Positions 1 to 8,176 of a stretch of DNA of 64,000 bases are shown here, piece by piece (within the stretch, counting starts at the first letter, position 1; each line of letters opens with the position of its first letter). The stretch is taken from positions 29,700 through 93,699 of the forward strand of contig JALEGB010000035.1 of assembly GCA_022760355.1 (NCBI GenBank), written 5' to 3'. The position numbers were made by a program, and so were the translations under genes. The notes beneath the pieces are model-generated. The model did not search any database and was not told the origin of the DNA. It saw only the letters and a program-made list of their open reading frames with translations. This DNA comes from Neomegalonema sp. GTDB lineage: Bacteria; Pseudomonadota; Alphaproteobacteria; Rhodobacterales; Rhodobacteraceae.

Positions 1-282
1 TTTCCAGTTCGCCTGCGCCTCGAGAGTGACTTCCAGACCTTCTTCTTCGAAGTAGCCCAGCTCCAACGCCACAGCGAGCGGCGCCATATCGGTCAGCTTG
101 ATGAAACCGAAGGTCAGCGTATCTTTTTCGACGTCGAGCGCTTCGGCGCGCGCGCCGCGTGGACGCAGCAGACTGCCGACGGCCAACGCCGTTGCGGCGC
201 CCGTCATCATGCTGCGGCGCGAAATTTTCGCTGCGGAGCCAAGCAGAGCGCCTTTGCGCGACCCGAACTTCTGCGAGGACAT
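1..282 (-). CDS. nrtA: Nitrate ABC transporter substrate-binding protein, NrtA/CmpA-like (5' end only, runs off the window)
   Basis: Minus-strand translation starts [34 protein letters not shown] (Tat-like RR signal) and continues ..[32 protein letters not shown]; downstream of nasS. Confidence 0.8.
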   Translation of the reverse strand, partial: MSSQKFGSRKGALLGSAAKISRRSMMTGAATALAVGSLLRPRGARAEALDVEKDTLTFGFIKLTDMAPLAVALELGYFEEEGLEVTLEAQANWK

Positions 283-560
283 AGGACCTCCAAACTAGCG
301 GCGCGGAAAAACATCCGCGAAATACAAAAAAGCTCGATCGCGCACGCCTTCTCCGCGGAGAATCCGTTCGCCAATCGAGCTGCGTTACTCTGAGATGGCC
401 CAACTTGAGCCCAAGGTCTGCGCGTCGCCCCCATTGGCTTCGCACATGCACAAACTGCCCGCAGATCGTCAGGGCCGCAACCCCTTAAACGCACAAAATT
501 CGCACAAAATCTAATAACGCACAAAAATTAATCAGATACAGCCACGCAAAGCCTGCGACT
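283..560 (-). promoter_or_regulatory. Long nrtA 5' leader, probable NasT (ANTAR) antitermination region
   Basis: ~400 nt non-coding gap between nasS and nrtA containing a strong intrinsic terminator directly before the nrtA start; nasT/nasS encoded immediately upstream. Confidence 0.6.
325..381 (-). terminator. Intrinsic terminator/attenuator in nrtA leader
   Basis: On minus strand AGCTCGAT ... ATCGAGCTTTTTT, with inner TTCTCCGCGGAGAA palindrome. Confidence 0.8.
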
Positions 561-692
561 CAGGCACTTGCAGCTCAGGAAGGCGGCGTTTCGGGACAAG
601 CGAGGCTCTCGACCGCCCCCGTCACGCGGCGCGACGGCGCTTCCGCGCGAAGATCCCAACGATTTTCTTGATCCCGACTCGGTTCCGCGTGA

Positions 693-1883
693 TCAGCGAA
701 CCCCGTCGCGCGGCTCGAAAATCGCGCCGTCGAAGAACCGGTCCGGCCCCAGCACCAATGAACCGCCAACCGCGCCGACCTCCGTCGCCTCGGCGAGCGA
801 TCCCTCAAGCTTTGAGGAGGCCGTCGGCATCGGTGCGCCGACGCGCTCAAGCGCCCGACGATATATGTCCGGGCGCCACACGGCCGCCGCCGCTGCGCTC
901 GACAGCCCATCCACACCGCGGCGGCGCCCCAGCGCCCAGGCAATCCACTGCGCCTGGCTCCGCCACGGAAAGGTCGCCGCGCCGTCAAACAGCTCAATCA
1001 TGCGTGGCGCATGCCGGCCATCGCCGCCAGGGGTTGCGAAAATAGCGCCGCGCAACGCCCGCTCAACAACTTCAGTCGGCGCATCGACATAGCCGGCGCG
1101 CGTCAGCATTTCCGCAACCGCTCCACGATGCTCGGACTTCGCCGCCCAGCGCGCCGCGCGATAAAGGGCGCGGATCAACGCCTCCACCGCGTCCGGCCGC
1201 GCATCCAGCTCCGCCTCCCGCACACCGAGCACCTTTTCCGGCGCAAACGCCCAAATCTCCGTCGCTGGAAGAAGAATCGAGCCGGCCCCATGCTCCACAG
1301 CCATCGAGCCCCAAGGCTCGCCCACACAGAACAGATCAAGCTCGCCCGCGGCCAGTGCCTCCGTCATGAAAGCGGGCGGCACCACGCTGGTGCTCGTCTG
1401 CGCCTCAAGGTCGAAACCAGATGCGCTCAGCCAATACTCGACCAGCAGCGTATGCATGGAGAATGTCCACGGCGCGCCAATGCGCAGCGGCGCGCCATCC
1501 AGCGCCGACCGCAGCGCCTCCGCCGCAGCGGCGGCGTCGAGACCCAAAAGACGATCCGCCGCCGCCAACCGTTTGGCGATATGGCTCGACACCCCGATCA
1601 TGTTGCCATTCACGGACAATACGAACGGGGCCGCGACCCTGGCTGGAAACGAGGAAAGCCCAAGCGACATCGCAATCGGCATTGGCGCGAGCATGTGCGC
1701 CACATCAAACAGCCCAACCGCCATTTTATCGCGAATATTGGACCAGGACGTCTCGCGCACAAGCTCAAGGGCGACGCCCTCTTCGGCCGCAAATCCAAAC
1801 TCATGCGCCGCCGCCAGCGTCGCGCAATCCGTTAGAGGAATGAAACCGCAGGTGAAATGCTCATGATCGCGCCGCCGGCTCAT
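693..1883 (-). CDS. nasS: NasS-like nitrate/nitrite sensor (NrtA/CmpA-family soluble binding protein)
   Basis: 396 aa, CGFIPLTDCATLAAAHEFGFAAEEGVALELV..., no signal peptide; ATGA overlap with nasT. Confidence 0.85.
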   Translation of the reverse strand: MSRRRDHEHFTCGFIPLTDCATLAAAHEFGFAAEEGVALELVRETSWSNIRDKMAVGLFDVAHMLAPMPIAMSLGLSSFPARVAAPFVLSVNGNMIGVSSHIAKRLAAADRLLGLDAAAAAEALRSALDGAPLRIGAPWTFSMHTLLVEYWLSASGFDLEAQTSTSVVPPAFMTEALAAGELDLFCVGEPWGSMAVEHGAGSILLPATEIWAFAPEKVLGVREAELDARPDAVEALIRALYRAARWAAKSEHRGAVAEMLTRAGYVDAPTEVVERALRGAIFATPGGDGRHAPRMIELFDGAATFPWRSQAQWIAWALGRRRGVDGLSSAAAAAVWRPDIYRRALERVGAPMPTASSKLEGSLAEATEVGAVGGSLVLGPDRFFDGAIFEPRDGVR

Positions 1884-2458
1884 CCCATGATCTCCGCCGC
1901 TGTCACGATCGCTTGCGCGATCTCCGCAAGCTTTCGGTTCTGATCCATCGCCACCTTGCGCATCATCGCATAGGCTTCATCTTCATCGCAGCCCTTCGAC
2001 TTCATCAGAATGCCCTTGGCCCGGTCGATGATCTTCCGCTCAGCCAACGCCGCCTTCGTCGCGTCCAGCTCCGCCCGCAAACGCGCGACGGAATGAAACC
2101 GAGCCATCGCAGCGGCAAGCACCGGCTTGATCCGGTCGGGCCGCAACCCGTCGACCACGTAAGCGCTCACTCCCGCCTCAATTGCGGAACGGATCATTGC
2201 ATCGTCGGACTGATCCACAAACATCGCCACCGGCCGATCGAGCGGGCTAGCCGCGCGGGCGAGCGATTCAAGCGTGTCGCGATTGGGGCTGGCGAGGTCA
2301 ATGAGCACGATATCCGGATCAATCGCCGCCAACTTCTTGGCGACGCCGGTTTCGTCTCCTAATACATGGATCTCATAATCGCCCGCCGCGCGCAGCCCGT
2401 CGACAATTGTGAGGGCGCGATCGCGATCCGGATCAATTACGGCGATGCGCGTACTCAT
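1880..2458 (-). CDS. nasT: NasT-like response regulator with ANTAR RNA-binding domain
   Basis: 192 aa; receiver-like N-term and C-terminal ANTAR (KIIDRAKGILMKSKGCDEDEAYAMMRKVAMDQNRKLAEIAQAIV). Confidence 0.9.
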   Translation of the reverse strand: MSTRIAVIDPDRDRALTIVDGLRAAGDYEIHVLGDETGVAKKLAAIDPDIVLIDLASPNRDTLESLARAASPLDRPVAMFVDQSDDAMIRSAIEAGVSAYVVDGLRPDRIKPVLAAAMARFHSVARLRAELDATKAALAERKIIDRAKGILMKSKGCDEDEAYAMMRKVAMDQNRKLAEIAQAIVTAAEIMG

Positions 2459-2569
2459 TGAACTCAGGCTCCGTTGCGGCGGCTAGGGCTAACCCGCTCA
2501 GGAGGCATGTTTCTTCGCATCGCATCAAGGGCTTTGTTGCACTGCGCGCCATCCCGGCGCGCGGCGATC

Positions 2570-3937
2570 TCAGGCCCCGAGCCCGACGCTTTCCTGACCA
2601 AACGCTTCGCCACGCGCGAAGACGACCTGATTACGGCCGCCGCGTTTTGCCGTGTAGAGCGCGCGATCAGCCTCATCCACCATCGCGGCGGGCGGCACGT
2701 CACACGCGCTCATCACGCCAATCGACGCGGTGACCGCGATCTCTTCATCCTTGTGCTCAAACGGCGTGACTTCAATCCGACGACGCAGTTCTTCGAGCAT
2801 GAAATCGGCGTTTTGCTGATCAACACCTTGCAGGAATATGCAAAATTCCTCACCGCCGACACGTGCGACGATATCCGTTTCGCCGCCGAACTCATCCGCA
2901 ATGATTCGAGCGACATGCTGGATCGCCTTGTCGCCGACGATATGTCCGTGCGAGTCATTGATGTCTTTGAAATGGTCGAGATCCACCATTGCAATTGTGC
3001 ATTGGAACTCTCCCTCCTCCGCACGGGCGAACCGCGTGTTGACAATCTCAAAGAAATGCCGCCGGTTGAACAACCCCGTCAGATAGTCGCGCATCGCCGC
3101 TTCAGTCAGCGCACGCAGCGAGTCGAGCCTGTCCATATTTTGGGTCAGGCGGCAGAAAAATTCTTCCTGTAAGAAGGGCTTATTCAGAAAGTCATTGGCG
3201 CCGTATTTTAGAAACTTTGCAGATAGCGGCCCGCATCCTTGGGCGGAAAGGCCGATAATCGCCAGGCGCTCTGGCCCGTATTTCATACGGATTGCCTTCG
3301 TAAGCTCACACCCATTCATTTGGGGCATGTTGAAATCAGTCACTACCAGCTGGATATTCTTATTTTGATCCAGAACGCGCAACGCATCAACGCCATTTGC
3401 CGCCTCCAATATTTGAAACTGATATTTTTTCAATAATTCAACAATTTGAAGGCGGGAGGTTTTCGAGTCATCGACCACGAGTGCTTGCGTTTGCGTATTG
3501 GCGCGCAGTCGGCGCACCATCGACACCACGTAATTTAGGCTGTTGGGATTGTCTTTGATCAAATATTCAATCGCGCCCAGCTCAAACATCCGGTCTCGCA
3601 GATCGTCCGAGTAGGAGCCGGTGAAGACGACCGACGCAATGCCATGTTCGGTTGCGAGCGACACAATTTCACCGTCCGCCGAGTCCGGCAGCGTCAAATC
3701 CAACAACGCCAGGAAAAACTGCCCTTCAAATATCCGGATCGCGTCCTGCGCCTCCGCCAAGCTTCGAGCCAGAACAATTTCGGCATCGATCTCCTTTTCC
3801 AACTTCGCCTTGATACAATAGGAAAAGGACACCGAGTCTTCGACCAGCAACAGACGGTTAGACTTGTTTTTTTTCAAATTATTCACAGTACGGTCCTTGC
3901 AAGCTGGCCCAAAGCGGGAGATTTGCTGACATTTCAC
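2570..3937 (-). CDS. Response regulator with two receiver domains and GGDEF domain (PleD-like diguanylate cyclase)
   Basis: 455 aa; LLVEDSVSF..LLDLTLPDS, ALVVDDSKTSR..VTDFNMPQMNG, RVGGEEF. Confidence 0.9.
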   Translation of the reverse strand: MKCQQISRFGPACKDRTVNNLKKNKSNRLLLVEDSVSFSYCIKAKLEKEIDAEIVLARSLAEAQDAIRIFEGQFFLALLDLTLPDSADGEIVSLATEHGIASVVFTGSYSDDLRDRMFELGAIEYLIKDNPNSLNYVVSMVRRLRANTQTQALVVDDSKTSRLQIVELLKKYQFQILEAANGVDALRVLDQNKNIQLVVTDFNMPQMNGCELTKAIRMKYGPERLAIIGLSAQGCGPLSAKFLKYGANDFLNKPFLQEEFFCRLTQNMDRLDSLRALTEAAMRDYLTGLFNRRHFFEIVNTRFARAEEGEFQCTIAMVDLDHFKDINDSHGHIVGDKAIQHVARIIADEFGGETDIVARVGGEEFCIFLQGVDQQNADFMLEELRRRIEVTPFEHKDEEIAVTASIGVMSACDVPPAAMVDEADRALYTAKRGGRNQVVFARGEAFGQESVGLGA

Positions 3938-4239
3938 TAACTATTGCAAATTTTTGCTAAAATATACCGAAGCATTATTCTAAACACAGTCTAGACAACA
4001 CTGCATTACATTCAATTTTATCTGTATTGTCGGCTTTTCCACGATCCGATTTTTTCGCCAGCACGATATTCGTCACTCCGGATCAAGTTCCCTGCAAACT
4101 GCGCGGGACGTCGCGATTTGACGCCGGCGGCCGTCATGGACCAAACCGACCTTCACTCGATCTCCGCCGCCCCGAGCCAACCTCTTCAGACAAGTGAATT
4201 CAGACGGGATATGTTACCATAAAGGCGAATCACAGGTGC

Positions 4240-6237
4240 ATGAGGGGAAGCGTAATGGTCGGACGAGCAGATATTATCTGGTTCAAGGAAACCTTCTGGG
4301 ACGAGATTAATCAGGCCGTGCAAGGCTCGCCGTTCGACGCGGATATGTTGATCGCCATCGCTTGCCAGGAGACCGCCTATATCTGGTCGCAGCTGCGCAA
4401 GAAGGGGCTCGCCAAAGATGAAATCGTCAAGCTTTGCTGCGGCGACACGCTTGACGCGCCAAGACGCCGAGCGTTTCCGAAACACAAGCGCGCGCTGCTC
4501 GCGAAGCCCCGCGGGCAGGAAATGTTCGACATCGCCCGCGCCGCGCTGTTGTCAATGGCGGCGCATGTGCCGGGCTATAATTTTGCGTTTAAGAACGAAG
4601 ATAAGTTCTGCCGCGGCTTCGGCGTCTTTCAGTATGATCTGCAGTTTTTCAAGGAAGACCCCGATTATTTCTTGGAAAAACGCTATGAGAGATTTGACGA
4701 GACGCTGAAGAAAGCGCTCGAAGAACTCACATCCGCCCTGCGCAAGCGGAAACTCCACGCGCAGGCCAACATAACGGACAATGAGTTTTGCACCGTCGCC
4801 ATCACCTATAACACCGGCCGCTACCGCAAATGGCGGGGCCTGAAACAGGGCCATTTTGACGGCAAGCGCTATTATGGCGAGCATATCTTCGACTATCTCG
4901 CCACCCTGCGCGGGATCGCGGCGCCAGGCGCCGGCGCGAATGACGCGATCGCCGAACCTGGAACCGCGATTGTCGGCGTCGATAATACGCGCCTGGCGCA
5001 CGGCCCGAAATTCGTGGTCGACACTGTCTCCAGCCCGCTGAATCTGCGCGAGGAGCCGAAGATCTCCAAACCAAGCAACGCCAATGTGCTGGCGCAGATC
5101 CCGGACGGTACGGAGGTGCAGGCGTTTGACGGGAATGAGGAAGACGGCTTTATCCGCCTTGAGGTGGAACTGAGCGGCCGAATTTTCCGCGGCTACACCT
5201 CCGCCAAGTTCCTCATCCGCCAGCCAAGCAGCCCCTCCCTCAATCTTGAGACGATCAAGTCTGCGAGCGGTCCGAAATATGAGGTGGAGACCGTCACGAG
5301 CCCGCTCAATCTGCGCAGTGAACCGAAGATCTCAACGCCGCCGGACGCCAATGTTGTCGCGCAAATGCCGGACGGCTCGATTGTGCAGGCGATTGACGGC
5401 ATCGAACAGAATGGGTTCCTGGAGGTTGAGATTAAATTGGATGGCAGCGCCTATCGCGGCTTCTGCTCGATCCAGTACCTCAAGAAACTGCCGGATGACG
5501 CCCACCAGCCGGACATCACGACCCGGCCGGACACAACGCCGGAGCCCTGGCGGGTCGCGCATTTCCCCGCCGCTCATCTCCCCCCCCGGCGCAGCCTCAC
5601 CGCCCGTACGGCAATCGCCGGCGCCCATTCGCTGAACGAACCGGACATGCCGTCGCGGACGGGCGACACGCCGGAGGAGCTGCGGGCCGAGCTGGCGCAG
5701 ATCATCGAGTATCTGGATGTCGCAAAGGGCGCGCATGAGCGGTATCAGCCTGGGCGCGGGGCCACATTCTGCAACATCTATGCGCATGATTATTGCGCGC
5801 TGGCCGGCGTCTATTTCCCGCGCGTCTGGTGGACGGATGCGGCGCTGCTGCAGATCGCCAACGGTAAAGTTCCGGCGCCGCGCTATGGCAAGACCGTGCG
5901 CGAGATGCGCGCCAATGATCTGCTGCGCTGGCTGGCGGATTACGGCCCGCAACATGGCTGGGTGCGCGCGGTTTCATTGACGGAGCTGCAGGCGAAGGCG
6001 AACCAGGGCGCGGTCGGGCTGATCATCGCGCGGCGCAAGATTGAGGGGCGTTCGGGCCATGTCGCCATCGTCGCGCCGGAGATCGGCCGGCATAAGGCGA
6101 AGCGGACGCGCAGTGGGGAGGTGCTCCGGCCGCTGCAAAGCCAGGCTGGATCGCGTAATTTCAAATATAGCCCCGGCCGCTCCGCCTGGTGGACCGCGAA
6201 CCGCTTCGCCGAAAGCGCCTTCTGGTATCACCCCTGA
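4240..6237 (+). CDS. Putative peptidoglycan hydrolase: lysozyme-like N-terminal domain, two SH3b-like repeats, C-terminal CHAP/amidase-like domain
   Basis: 665 aa; ACQETAYIW..GFGVFQYDLQFF..TYNTGRY; repeated SSPLNLREEPKIS / TSPLNLRSEPKIS modules; C-term FCNIYAHDYCALAG..GHVAIVAPE; no signal peptide (actual start could be Met 4255). Confidence 0.7.
   Translation: MRGSVMVGRADIIWFKETFWDEINQAVQGSPFDADMLIAIACQETAYIWSQLRKKGLAKDEIVKLCCGDTLDAPRRRAFPKHKRALLAKPRGQEMFDIARAALLSMAAHVPGYNFAFKNEDKFCRGFGVFQYDLQFFKEDPDYFLEKRYERFDETLKKALEELTSALRKRKLHAQANITDNEFCTVAITYNTGRYRKWRGLKQGHFDGKRYYGEHIFDYLATLRGIAAPGAGANDAIAEPGTAIVGVDNTRLAHGPKFVVDTVSSPLNLREEPKISKPSNANVLAQIPDGTEVQAFDGNEEDGFIRLEVELSGRIFRGYTSAKFLIRQPSSPSLNLETIKSASGPKYEVETVTSPLNLRSEPKISTPPDANVVAQMPDGSIVQAIDGIEQNGFLEVEIKLDGSAYRGFCSIQYLKKLPDDAHQPDITTRPDTTPEPWRVAHFPAAHLPPRRSLTARTAIAGAHSLNEPDMPSRTGDTPEELRAELAQIIEYLDVAKGAHERYQPGRGATFCNIYAHDYCALAGVYFPRVWWTDAALLQIANGKVPAPRYGKTVREMRANDLLRWLADYGPQHGWVRAVSLTELQAKANQGAVGLIIARRKIEGRSGHVAIVAPEIGRHKAKRTRSGEVLRPLQSQAGSRNFKYSPGRSAWWTANRFAESAFWYHP
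5004..5487 (+). repeat. Tandem SH3b-like coding repeats (two modules)
   Basis: GPKFVVDTVSSPLNLREEPKISKPSNANVLAQIPDGTEVQAFDG and GPKYEVETVTSPLNLRSEPKISTPPDANVVAQMPDGSIVQAIDG. Confidence 0.85.
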
Positions 6238-6276
6238 GCCCGGAGCCTTGAGCCCGGCGGGTCGGCGGGTCGGCGG

Positions 6277-8085
6277 CTACAGCCTCGGCCCGTCAAAGGC
6301 GCCGACCTGTTCGGCGAACCAGATAAAGAACTCGAGCAGCATCGGGCCGCCGACCCAGAACAACGCCAAGACGAGGCCGAGCACCGCCAGAACGCCGAGC
6401 GGCGCGGCGAGGAGGGAGGCGGCCCAGATCCGCCGCTTCGCTTCATCGACAATCGCCTCCCGCTCCGCCTCCGGCGCGTCGGGCAATCTCGCCGCCAGAT
6501 AGCGCGCGGCGCCGCCGGCGCGATAGTCGAGCAGCGCGCCGATGGCGGCGTAGGCGTGGATCATGGTCGGGATCAGGGTGGAGAAATAGGTGAAATAGAG
6601 CCAGCCATAGCTCCAGGGCTGGGCCTGGATATCCAGCAGCACTGCTTTTAGATCGATCAATGTCGGCCCCGCCGGCCCGCCGACGCGCAGCATATGGATC
6701 GCCCAGATCGAGGCGCACCCCAGCCCGACAAACAGCGCCAAGCCGGCGAACAGATCGAAGAGGGCGAGCAGGATCGTCCATCCCCGCTTTGCCGCAGCGC
6801 CCAGCCGCATCAGCCACCGGGTGAGGCCGATAGAGAGAAAGTCAAACAGCGCATTGGCGAGGGGGAGAACAACAATGAACAGCAGCACGGCGCCGGTTTC
6901 CGCAGCTGTTCGATCCTTGGTGACTCGCAGCCCGTCGGAGACGCCCAGCGCCCAGAACAGGCCCCAGCCGAGCAACGCGGCGATCGTCAGCCGCGCCAAG
7001 AGCGGCGCGCCGATACGGTCGCCAGCCCAACGGAGCCCGACCACGCAGACGAAAGCGCCGAACAGAACTGGGATAGAGACAGTCTGGACTGCGGATTCGA
7101 ATGCGACTGCGAATGCGCCTGCGAATGCGACTGCGAGTCCGCCTGCGAATGCGAATACGAATGCTGTTACGAGTGCGAGTGCGACTGCGAATGCGACTGT
7201 GAATGTGAATGCGAATGCGAATGCGACTGCGACTGCGACTGCGACTGCGCCTGCGCCTGCGACTGCGAATGCGAGAGGGTCAACTGCGCCGGCGGCGCCT
7301 TCGGACCGACCTCTGCGCCGCCGGCGCAGTTGTATGAGAACCACCGCCAACAATCCGATGACAACTCCGCCAATTGCCGCCCGCGCCCACGGCTCGGCTT
7401 TGGCCGCGTCCGCCAGCGTCACCGGCCCGAGCCTGACGCTTTCGCCCAGCAGCGCAAACTGGATCAGGAAAGAAAGCGCCGGATAGGCCAGCGCCAGCAA
7501 CAGGGTCAGATCAAGCAGATTGGGCGTAAAGCTTCGCCACACCGCCCGTTGGCCTGGCGGCGCCGCGCCGTCGACCACCCGCTCCACCCGATCCAGCAGC
7601 CGGATGATCCGGTCCCGATAGCCGAAGGCGAGCAGCGCCTGCTGGATCTGATCCGCGGCGCGGGCGATTGAGACCGTTTCCTTCGGCGCCGCCGGCGCCC
7701 CAACAATCCGGTCGAGCCCGGCGCAGAGATCGAACCATTCCTTGCCCGTCCGCTCCCCCCGCCAGCCGGTCAGATCACCATATTGCACAAAGAAAAACCG
7801 CCCCGGCGGCTCAACCGCATCGATCCGAACCTGCGCCAGCTTGCCCGCCTGCCGGCCAACCTCCGCCTCCAAGATCACCTCGGAGCTCACGACGCTCTTT
7901 TTCGACCAGAGGACGAGGATCACCTCCGCCTTCTCCAGCTCCTCATCCAGCCGCTCCCGCCATTTCTCGCCGGGGATCAGGTCATAATCCCAAAAGACCT
8001 CATAGCCCTGAGCCTGCAACGCCGTGACCAGCGGCTGCACCCGCTCCCGATCTCGCCGCGTATAGGAAAGAAACACCTGCGCCAC
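6277..8085 (-). CDS. TIR-domain protein with multi-pass membrane region
   Basis: 602 aa; MAQVFLSYTRRDRERVQPLVTALQAQGYEVFWDYDLIPGEKW..VILVLWSKKSVVSSEVILEAEVGRQ; hydrophobic C-terminal half. Confidence 0.85.
   Translation of the reverse strand: MAQVFLSYTRRDRERVQPLVTALQAQGYEVFWDYDLIPGEKWRERLDEELEKAEVILVLWSKKSVVSSEVILEAEVGRQAGKLAQVRIDAVEPPGRFFFVQYGDLTGWRGERTGKEWFDLCAGLDRIVGAPAAPKETVSIARAADQIQQALLAFGYRDRIIRLLDRVERVVDGAAPPGQRAVWRSFTPNLLDLTLLLALAYPALSFLIQFALLGESVRLGPVTLADAAKAEPWARAAIGGVVIGLLAVVLIQLRRRRRGRSEGAAGAVDPLAFAVAGAGAVAVAVAVAFAFAFTFTVAFAVALALVTAFVFAFAGGLAVAFAGAFAVAFESAVQTVSIPVLFGAFVCVVGLRWAGDRIGAPLLARLTIAALLGWGLFWALGVSDGLRVTKDRTAAETGAVLLFIVVLPLANALFDFLSIGLTRWLMRLGAAAKRGWTILLALFDLFAGLALFVGLGCASIWAIHMLRVGGPAGPTLIDLKAVLLDIQAQPWSYGWLYFTYFSTLIPTMIHAYAAIGALLDYRAGGAARYLAARLPDAPEAEREAIVDEAKRRIWAASLLAAPLGVLAVLGLVLALFWVGGPMLLEFFIWFAEQVGAFDGPRL
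7096..7278 (-). repeat. Degenerate hexanucleotide tandem array (GCGAAT/GCGACT/GCGCCT on + strand) inside TIR-membrane gene
   Basis: About 30 units read directly; encodes alternating Ala-Val/Phe/Gly (AFAVAGAGAVAVAVAVAFAFAFTFTVAFAVAL...). Confidence 0.95.
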
Positions 8086-8176
8086 GCCACGCCCCCCTTC
8101 TTCGCCGCCGCCTCACGCTTCGGAGTACCCGCCGCCGCCCCGCTTGGCCAGCGGCGAGACACCACCCCGCGCACGC

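Noticed and set aside
4240-6237. Prophage endolysin indicating a prophage
   Set aside because: No integrase, terminase, capsid, portal or tail genes anywhere in the window; genes on both sides are chromosomal-type.
7096-7278. Possible CRISPR-like or satellite array
   Set aside because: Unit is only 6 bp with no spacers and it lies in frame inside the TIR-membrane gene; treated as a coding tandem repeat.
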